Shown in pieces: positions 7,938 to 12,711 of a stretch of DNA of 12,711 nt. The notes beneath the pieces were generated by a model, which made no database searches, was not told the DNA's origin, and was given only the letters and a program-made list of their open reading frames with translations. Position 1 is the first letter of the stretch; each line of letters starts with the position of its first letter. Position numbers and translations under genes: made by a program. The DNA comes from Ignavibacteriaceae bacterium (GTDB lineage: Bacteria; Bacteroidota; Ignavibacteria; Ignavibacteriales; Ignavibacteriaceae), in the NCBI GenBank assembly GCA_025449775.1, contig JANWIS010000072.1:1-12711 (forward strand). Reading direction: 5' to 3'.

Positions 7938-10364
7938 TTGGAGAAGTTAAAAGAATCAGAGTACAAACCTTCCGAGCAGAATTCAATTGTTGACAGCATA
8001 CCAGACGAACTGCCGATATTACCACTTAGAGACATCGTAATTTTTCCGTATATGATTTTTCCTGTTCTGGTAGGAAGAGCACAATCTATCAGGGCAGCTA
8101 ATTATGCCGCAGACCAGACCAAGTATATATTTTTATCTACTCAAAAAAAATCAACCATCGAGGATCCTGCAGAAAAAGATCTTTATACTGAAGGTACGAT
8201 TGCTAAAATAGTTCAGATATTAAAGCTTCCGAATGGACTTATGAAAATACTTGTCGATGGTTTGTTCCAGGCAAGAATTATCGGCTTCACAGGTAAAAGA
8301 GATTTCTTCGAAGGAAAAATTGAGATCATCATTCCAGAACTCGATAATGATCACGAAATGAATGCAATGATCAGGCAGATGACACAGTTATTCAAGGATT
8401 ATGTTAAGATCAGCAAGAATGTACCAAAAGATACGATTGCAGCTTTTGATAATATTGAAGAGCCTGACCGAAAACTATTTTATGCTGCTGCAAATATCAA
8501 TCAGGCAATAGATGTAAAACAATCAATCCTTCAGAAGTTTACTCTTAAGGAACAATATTTAGAAGTAATAAAAATCCTAAACTCTGAAATTGATATTCTG
8601 AGGATTGAGAAAGAGATCGACAATAAAGTACAAGAGAACATTTCAAAGACACAGCGAAAGTTCATTATACAGGAACAGATAAAAATTTTGCAGGATGAAC
8701 TTGGTGATGATGAAGATGGCTCTTCTGAATTTGCAAAGATCAGGCAGACGATAAAAAAGGCAAAGATGCCTAAAGATGTCGAAGAAAAAGCTGTAGAGGA
8801 ATTAACGAAACTTAAAAAAACTCCTGCGATGTCCCCAGAATCAACCGTGATAAGAAACTATCTGGATTGGATGGTAGGAGTGCCATGGAGTAAAAAATCT
8901 AAAGACAACCTGAATATTTTACACGTACAGAAAATTCTGGATGAAGATCATTTCGGATTGGAAAAACCTAAAGAGAGAATTGTAGAACACATTGCTGTCC
9001 TGAATTTAGTAAAACAAATGCGAGGACAGATTTTATGTTTTGTAGGACCGCCCGGAGTGGGTAAAACCTCTCTCGGTAAATCAATTGCACGGGCACTTGG
9101 CAGAAATTTTATCAGGATTAGCCTTGGAGGAGTTCGTGATGAAGCTGAAATTCGCGGCCACAGAAGAACATATATCGGCTCGATGCCGGGAAAAATTATT
9201 CAATCAATGAAGAGAGCAGGCACAATCAATCCTGTAATTCTTCTTGATGAAATTGATAAGATGAGCATGGACTTCCGCGGTGATCCGTCATCAGCAATGC
9301 TCGAAGTTTTAGATCCAGAACAGAATCATACATTCAACGATCACTATCTTGAAGTCGATTACAATTTGCAACAGGTAATGTTCATTACAACTGCTAATGT
9401 CCGTTACAATATTCCTCTTCCGCTTCAGGATAGAATGGAAATAATTGAACTTCCCGGCTACCTTGAATACGACAAGCTTGAGATTGCAAAGAAACATCTT
9501 GTCCCAAAACAATTGATTGCACACGGACTGGAAAAGAAAACTATTGAATTCAGTGAAAATGCAATCAGGAAAATTATTGCAGAATATACCAGAGAAGCCG
9601 GAGTAAGAAATCTTGAAAGAGAAATTGCATCCATTTTCAGAAAGTTAGCTAAGGATATTGTTGTTAAAGAATCTTCCAAAAAGAAATCAAACGGTAAATT
9701 AAAGTATCTGATAACTGATGAGAAAGTGGAAACGTATCTTAAAACTCCCAGGTTCAGACATCAGAGACATGTAAAAGGAAATAAAGTTGGAAGCGTTACC
9801 GGTTTGGCTTGGACAAGTACAGGCGGAGAACTTTTATCTGTGGATGTTACAATTATGAATGGAGCAGGAAAACTAAATCTCACCGGTCAATTAGGTAATG
9901 TGATGAAAGAATCTGCACAAGCTGCACTTAGTTATTTAAGAGCCTCAGCAAAAAAACTTGGATTAAATCCTGACTTCTTTAAAGGTAAAGAAATTCATAT
10001 TCATCTTCCTGAAGGCGCAATTCCAAAAGATGGACCCTCTGCTGGAATTGCAATGGCAATGGCAATGTTTTCAGCAGTGAGCGGAAAACCTGCTTCAAAT
10101 AATGTTGCGATGACCGGCGAGATAACTTTGACAGGCTCTATTCTTGCAATTGGCGGATTAACAGAAAAACTATTGGCAGCAAAACGAAATAATATCAAAA
10201 CAGTTCTTATTCCTAAAGAAAATGAAATAGATTTAAAAGAAATTTCTGATAAGGTAAAAAACGGGTTGAAAATTATAACGATTGAGAAAGCTGAACAGGC
10301 AGTCCCGTTTATATTTGATGGAGTCAAGTTAAAGAGCAATAAAAGTAGCAAAAAGAAAAAATAG
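7938..10364 (+). CDS. lon: ATP-dependent protease Lon
   Basis: Cytoplasmic AAA+ serine protease that unfolds and degrades misfolded and selected regulatory proteins. The 808-residue protein has the full LonA layout. The N-terminal substrate domain begins LPILPLRDIVIFPYMIF (about 25-41). A coiled helical region around 230-330 includes QRKFIIQEQIKILQDELG. The AAA+ module has Walker A GPPGVGKT (370-377, K376) and Walker B LLDEID (435-440). In the protease domain the catalytic pair is S701 in PKDGPSAG and K744 in GGLTEK, 43 residues apart as in E. coli Lon. The tail is lysine-rich (KSNKSSKKKK). Translation starts at TTG, supported by AAAGGAG seven bases upstream and an in-frame stop just before it. 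It leads a likely operon with the methionine sulfoxide reductase and dnaX (gaps 18 and 16 bases). The 168-base divergent gap before it carries a good sigma70-like promoter. Confidence 0.97.
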   Translation: MEKLKESEYKPSEQNSIVDSIPDELPILPLRDIVIFPYMIFPVLVGRAQSIRAANYAADQTKYIFLSTQKKSTIEDPAEKDLYTEGTIAKIVQILKLPNGLMKILVDGLFQARIIGFTGKRDFFEGKIEIIIPELDNDHEMNAMIRQMTQLFKDYVKISKNVPKDTIAAFDNIEEPDRKLFYAAANINQAIDVKQSILQKFTLKEQYLEVIKILNSEIDILRIEKEIDNKVQENISKTQRKFIIQEQIKILQDELGDDEDGSSEFAKIRQTIKKAKMPKDVEEKAVEELTKLKKTPAMSPESTVIRNYLDWMVGVPWSKKSKDNLNILHVQKILDEDHFGLEKPKERIVEHIAVLNLVKQMRGQILCFVGPPGVGKTSLGKSIARALGRNFIRISLGGVRDEAEIRGHRRTYIGSMPGKIIQSMKRAGTINPVILLDEIDKMSMDFRGDPSSAMLEVLDPEQNHTFNDHYLEVDYNLQQVMFITTANVRYNIPLPLQDRMEIIELPGYLEYDKLEIAKKHLVPKQLIAHGLEKKTIEFSENAIRKIIAEYTREAGVRNLEREIASIFRKLAKDIVVKESSKKKSNGKLKYLITDEKVETYLKTPRFRHQRHVKGNKVGSVTGLAWTSTGGELLSVDVTIMNGAGKLNLTGQLGNVMKESAQAALSYLRASAKKLGLNPDFFKGKEIHIHLPEGAIPKDGPSAGIAMAMAMFSAVSGKPASNNVAMTGEITLTGSILAIGGLTEKLLAAKRNNIKTVLIPKENEIDLKEISDKVKNGLKIITIEKAEQAVPFIFDGVKLKSNKSSKKKK

Positions 10365-10382
10365 TTTGTGTGTGGATAAAAT

Positions 10383-10877
10383 ATGTTTGAAGAAATCCGT
10401 ATAGAAAAACATCTTGCAGAAGATGAAAAATACCGCCTGCTTCTTTCCCAGTTGAAGAAACTTCTTACAAGTGAGGATAATTTTATTTCAAATTTATCCA
10501 ATTGCACTGCTGCAATAAAAGATACCTTCGAAAAAATAAGCTGGGTAGGATTTTATTTATTCGATGGTGAAAATCTTTACCTAGGACCATTCCAGGGAAA
10601 AGTAGCCTGCACAAATATTAATATTGGCAACGGTGTTTGCGGAAGCTCTGCAGCAAGAAGAGAGACAATAATTGTTCCCGATGTAAATAAATTTCCTGGT
10701 CATATTGCATGTGATAGTGAATCAAAGTCAGAAATTGTTATTCCGATAACTAATAAAAATGAACTGTTCGGTGTACTTGACCTTGATAGTCATGAATTTA
10801 ATTCGTTCGTTGAAACCGATAAAAAATATCTCGAAGAAATATGTAAATTTCTTGCCGAAGAAATATTCCATCCTTAA
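10383..10877 (+). CDS. msrC: Free methionine-(R)-sulfoxide reductase (GAF domain)
   Basis: A small cytoplasmic enzyme that reduces free methionine-R-sulfoxide back to methionine, repairing oxidised amino acid pools. The 164 residues form a single GAF domain with the fRMsr signature WVGFYLF (54-60), LGPFQGKVAC (67-76), GNGVCG (82-87) and FPGHIACDSESKSEIVIP (104-121). Its three key cysteines C76, C86 and C110 have spacings of 10 and 24, the same as Cys84, Cys94 and Cys118 of E. coli YebR, which separates it from signalling GAF domains. VLDLDS (131-136) completes the fold. It starts 18 bases after the lon stop and ends 16 bases before dnaX, with no clear Shine-Dalgarno sequence, so translation may be coupled to the operon. 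A role beside Lon in oxidative damage repair is an inference from position. Confidence 0.93.
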   Translation: MFEEIRIEKHLAEDEKYRLLLSQLKKLLTSEDNFISNLSNCTAAIKDTFEKISWVGFYLFDGENLYLGPFQGKVACTNINIGNGVCGSSAARRETIIVPDVNKFPGHIACDSESKSEIVIPITNKNELFGVLDLDSHEFNSFVETDKKYLEEICKFLAEEIFHP

Positions 10878-10893
10878 AAAATCAGAATTTTAA

Positions 10894-12561
10894 ATGAGTA
10901 ACTTTATTGTAACTGCAAGAAAATGGAGACCGATTCGGTTCGATGATGTTGTTGGTCAGGAACACATAACAAGCACTTTAAAGAATGCAATAAAAGAAAA
11001 AAGAATTGCACACGCTTATTTATTCACTGGACCAAGAGGTGTTGGTAAAACAACTACTGCAAGAATACTTGCAAAAACTTTAAACTGTGAGAACAGGAAA
11101 GACTCTGAGCCCTGTAATAATTGTGAAATGTGTAAGTCGATTCAAAATTCTCAGCTGATTGATATTATAGAAATCGATGGTGCTTCTAACCGCGGAATTG
11201 ATGAAATAAGGACTCTTCGTGAATCAGTAAAATATGCTCCATCACGGGGTAAATACAAAGTCTATATTATTGATGAAGTGCATATGCTGACTAAAGAATC
11301 ATTCAATGCATTTCTAAAAACACTCGAAGAACCGCCAGAGCACATCGTATTCATTTTTGCAACCACAGATGTTCATAAAGTTCCATTAACAATTATTTCA
11401 AGATGTCAGCGGTACGATTTCAGAAGAATACAGCTTGATAAGATCAAAGACACTTTACGAAATATTGCATCAGAAGAAAAAATTAATATCGATGATAAAT
11501 CACTTACAATAATTGCAAAAAAAGCCGATGGTGCTTTAAGAGATGCTGAAAGCTATTTTGATCAGGTTGTATCTTATGCAAGGGGCAAAATCGACGGTGA
11601 ACTGGTTACACAAATGTTAAACCTTGTTGATGAGGAAACTTATTTTCAAATATCAGATGCGATACTTAACAAAGATTATAAAGTTGTATTCCAAACCTCC
11701 GAAAAAATATTTAATAATGGATGGGACTTTAGTGATTTTATGAACGGTCTGGTCGAACATTTCAGGAATATTCTTTCAGTCGTCGTTACAAATACAGCAA
11801 ATGAAATTGAATCAGCTGAAATTTATAAAAATCAGCATCTCGAGTACAGAAATAAATTTTCTGAAAGTGATCTTTTAAGACTGCTTAATTTTCTTAACAA
11901 ATCCCAACAGGAACTTCGCTTTTCACAAAATCAAAAGTTAAAGATCGAACTTACACTTAGTCATCTTATCGCACTCGAAAGTTCTAAAACTATTACTGAG
12001 CTAATATCAAGTATTGGAACCGATGATCAGAAATTTGATAGAATCAAAGAGCCTTCAGCAAGTTTATATAAAGATCAGAAAGAAACTAAAAAAAAAGATG
12101 AAAGCTTAGTATCTGAGACTTCAGACAATCGTGAAGTAAGTCCCATCAAGAAATTTGAAGTGTCAACTCAAGTTAATTCAGTTATAACAAATTCTGAAAT
12201 GGGCTTCGATGTAATTATGAACAAATGGAAATCTTTTATAGAATCAGTCAGCGTTGAAAAAGGGTTGACTCTCGCACCAGCACTTAAAAATGCAAATTTA
12301 CTTTCACTTAAAGAAAATAATTTAAACATCTCTGCAGGTACCGATTCCGACATAAATACTTTTAAACTGCATGAAAAATATCTGGTTAAAAAATCTGAAG
12401 AATATTTTGGACGAAGGCTTAATTTCATTCTGAGCAGTTCAAATAAAGAATCTTTACCCAATTCAAATCCAGCTGCTTCCATCAAGCTTATTCTTGAGAA
12501 ATCACAAAATGCATATGAAGATATTGTTATTAAAGAATTAGGCGGCGAAAAAATCGTTTAA
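10894..12561 (+). CDS. dnaX: DNA polymerase III subunits gamma and tau
   Basis: Clamp-loader ATPase that loads the sliding clamp and, as tau, tethers polymerase cores and helicase at the replication fork. The 555-residue product has an AAA+ domain with GPRGVGKT (46-53, K52), a four-cysteine zinc site (C65, C74, C77, C80), DEVH (127-130), and sensor/arginine-finger region FATTDVHKVPLTIISRCQ (155-172). The collar domain ends near residue 368 (LSHLIALES). A hydrophilic linker and a C-terminal tau-type region (MNKWKSFIESV onward, about 445-555) follow. The linker contains a run of nine A (12088-12096) encoding three lysines (399-401), discussed under findings, which could yield a gamma-like protein of 402 residues. 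The start MSNFIVTARKWRP is typical of the Bacteroidota-like group; no Shine-Dalgarno sequence is seen. It is the last gene of the lon-msrC-dnaX group. Confidence 0.97.
   Translation: MSNFIVTARKWRPIRFDDVVGQEHITSTLKNAIKEKRIAHAYLFTGPRGVGKTTTARILAKTLNCENRKDSEPCNNCEMCKSIQNSQLIDIIEIDGASNRGIDEIRTLRESVKYAPSRGKYKVYIIDEVHMLTKESFNAFLKTLEEPPEHIVFIFATTDVHKVPLTIISRCQRYDFRRIQLDKIKDTLRNIASEEKINIDDKSLTIIAKKADGALRDAESYFDQVVSYARGKIDGELVTQMLNLVDEETYFQISDAILNKDYKVVFQTSEKIFNNGWDFSDFMNGLVEHFRNILSVVVTNTANEIESAEIYKNQHLEYRNKFSESDLLRLLNFLNKSQQELRFSQNQKLKIELTLSHLIALESSKTITELISSIGTDDQKFDRIKEPSASLYKDQKETKKKDESLVSETSDNREVSPIKKFEVSTQVNSVITNSEMGFDVIMNKWKSFIESVSVEKGLTLAPALKNANLLSLKENNLNISAGTDSDINTFKLHEKYLVKKSEEYFGRRLNFILSSSNKESLPNSNPAASIKLILEKSQNAYEDIVIKELGGEKIV
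12088..12101 (+). promoter_or_regulatory. Candidate slippage/frameshift site in dnaX
   Basis: Nine consecutive A (12088-12096) are read as three AAA lysine codons and contain an in-phase A_AAA_AAA slippery heptamer. A shift to the -1 frame, whether by ribosome slippage or by one extra A in the mRNA, reads AGA then TGA (12099-12101), ending a 402-residue protein. The +1 frame meets TAG at 12107-12109. Two weak consecutive hairpins, CTTAG/CTGAG (12105-12117, one G-T pair) and ACTTCA/TGAAGT (12118-12137), begin eight bases after the run. The arrangement is seen directly; function is inferred from the known dnaX slippage of E. coli and Thermus thermophilus. Confidence 0.55.
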
Positions 12562-12610
12562 TCTTGATTTATTCCAACTTTTTCACAAGTTTCTATGCAA
12601 ACAGGTCTGC

Positions 12611-12637
12611 ACAAAATTCTTTTGTTTTAATTTAATT
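12611..12637 (+). terminator. Weak AT-rich terminator candidate between dnaX and cmk
   Basis: ACAAAA and TTTTGT form a perfect 6-base inverted repeat with a TTC loop (12611-12625), followed by a T-rich tract (12626-12637). It lies 49 bases past the dnaX stop and 20 bases before the cmk start codon. The stem has only one G-C pair, so it may be weak, and cmk may still be read through from dnaX. Confidence 0.3.
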
Positions 12638-12657
12638 ATTGAATATTTTTACGGCCT

Positions 12658-12711
12658 ATGTCAAAAGGACTTATCATCGCAATTGATGGTCCTGCCGGTT
12701 CAGGAAAAAGC
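12658..12711 (+). CDS. cmk: Cytidylate kinase, first 18 codons (cut by window edge)
   Basis: Phosphorylates CMP and dCMP to the diphosphates in nucleotide salvage and DNA precursor supply. Only 18 codons are visible, MSKGLIIAIDGPAGSGKS, with the P-loop GPAGSGKS at residues 11-18. The IAIDGPAGSGKS string directly after a short N-terminus is characteristic of cytidylate kinase. The reading frame is open to the window edge. No Shine-Dalgarno sequence precedes the ATG. It follows dnaX on the same strand after 96 bases that hold a weak hairpin and a T-rich stretch. The call rests on the N-terminal motif only; another P-loop kinase is possible but less likely. Confidence 0.85.
   Translation, partial: MSKGLIIAIDGPAGSGKS

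Noticed and set aside
7881..7993. AGGAGG at 7881-7886 followed by TTG (7892) opening a 33-codon frame that overlaps the lon start, a possible leader peptide
   Set aside because: AGGAGG lies between the two boxes of the best lon promoter candidate, so it would not be transcribed from that promoter, and the peptide has no recognisable feature. It would matter only if the start of transcription were further upstream.
7774..8025. 83-codon minus-strand frame across the divergent gap and the start of lon
   Set aside because: It overlaps the conserved Lon N-terminus and the promoter/RBS region, and shows no recognisable family.
8143..8150. Eight-A run early in lon containing an A_AAA_AAA heptamer
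   Set aside because: It falls in the conserved N-terminal domain, where a shift would give a short useless fragment, and lacks an immediate stop; treated as chance in AT-rich coding DNA.
10001..10507. 168-codon minus-strand frame opposite the end of lon and the start of msrC
   Set aside because: It lies antisense to two well-supported genes, its translation is rich in Ser, Phe and Ile with no recognisable motif, and long antisense frames are expected opposite lysine-rich coding sequence.

Overview
The window is an AT-rich stretch of bacterial chromosome made almost entirely of conserved housekeeping genes, tightly packed, with no intergenic gap above 243 bases. Several features fit the Bacteroidota/Chlorobiota/Ignavibacteria branch: DnaX begins with an 'NFIVTARKWRP' type N-terminus, the P5C dehydrogenase is of the long ALDH4A1-like type, a TPR protein sits beside aroE, and some genes have A-rich leaders without a Shine-Dalgarno sequence while others have one. 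An Ignavibacteria-like organism is my best guess from memory of protein style; no marker here settles it.

Left half, minus strand (1-4927): the 5' part of aroE (shikimate dehydrogenase, cut by the window edge), an upstream 472-residue protein made of eleven in-register TPR repeats, sucC (succinyl-CoA ligase beta subunit), and pruA (1-pyrroline-5-carboxylate dehydrogenase). A repeat-like hairpin with a T-tract separates pruA from sucC, and a weaker terminator-like hairpin lies between sucC and the TPR gene. Middle (5171-7769): a plus-strand long-chain acyl-CoA synthetase, divergent from pruA, which converges with an inositol-monophosphatase family gene leaving only 7 bases between stops. Right half, plus strand (7938-12711): lon (TTG start with a strong ribosome binding site), a free methionine-(R)-sulfoxide reductase, and dnaX, spaced 18 and 16 bases apart as a likely operon, followed by the first 18 codons of cmk (cytidylate kinase).

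Functionally, sucC, pruA and the acyl-CoA synthetase belong to central carbon, proline and fatty-acid metabolism. Lon and the methionine sulfoxide reductase both deal with damaged proteins or amino acids, and dnaX and cmk serve DNA synthesis. I see no mobile elements, CRISPR arrays, tRNA or rRNA genes, and no clearly novel multi-gene system. The most interesting signal is a nine-A run in dnaX, placed just after the conserved clamp-loader domains, with stop codons immediately downstream in both alternative frames. This looks like a programmed slippage site that would yield a short gamma-type protein from the tau gene. Three start codons deserve correction or note: pruA (ATG at 4927), the inositol-phosphatase gene (ATG at 7769) and lon (TTG at 7938).
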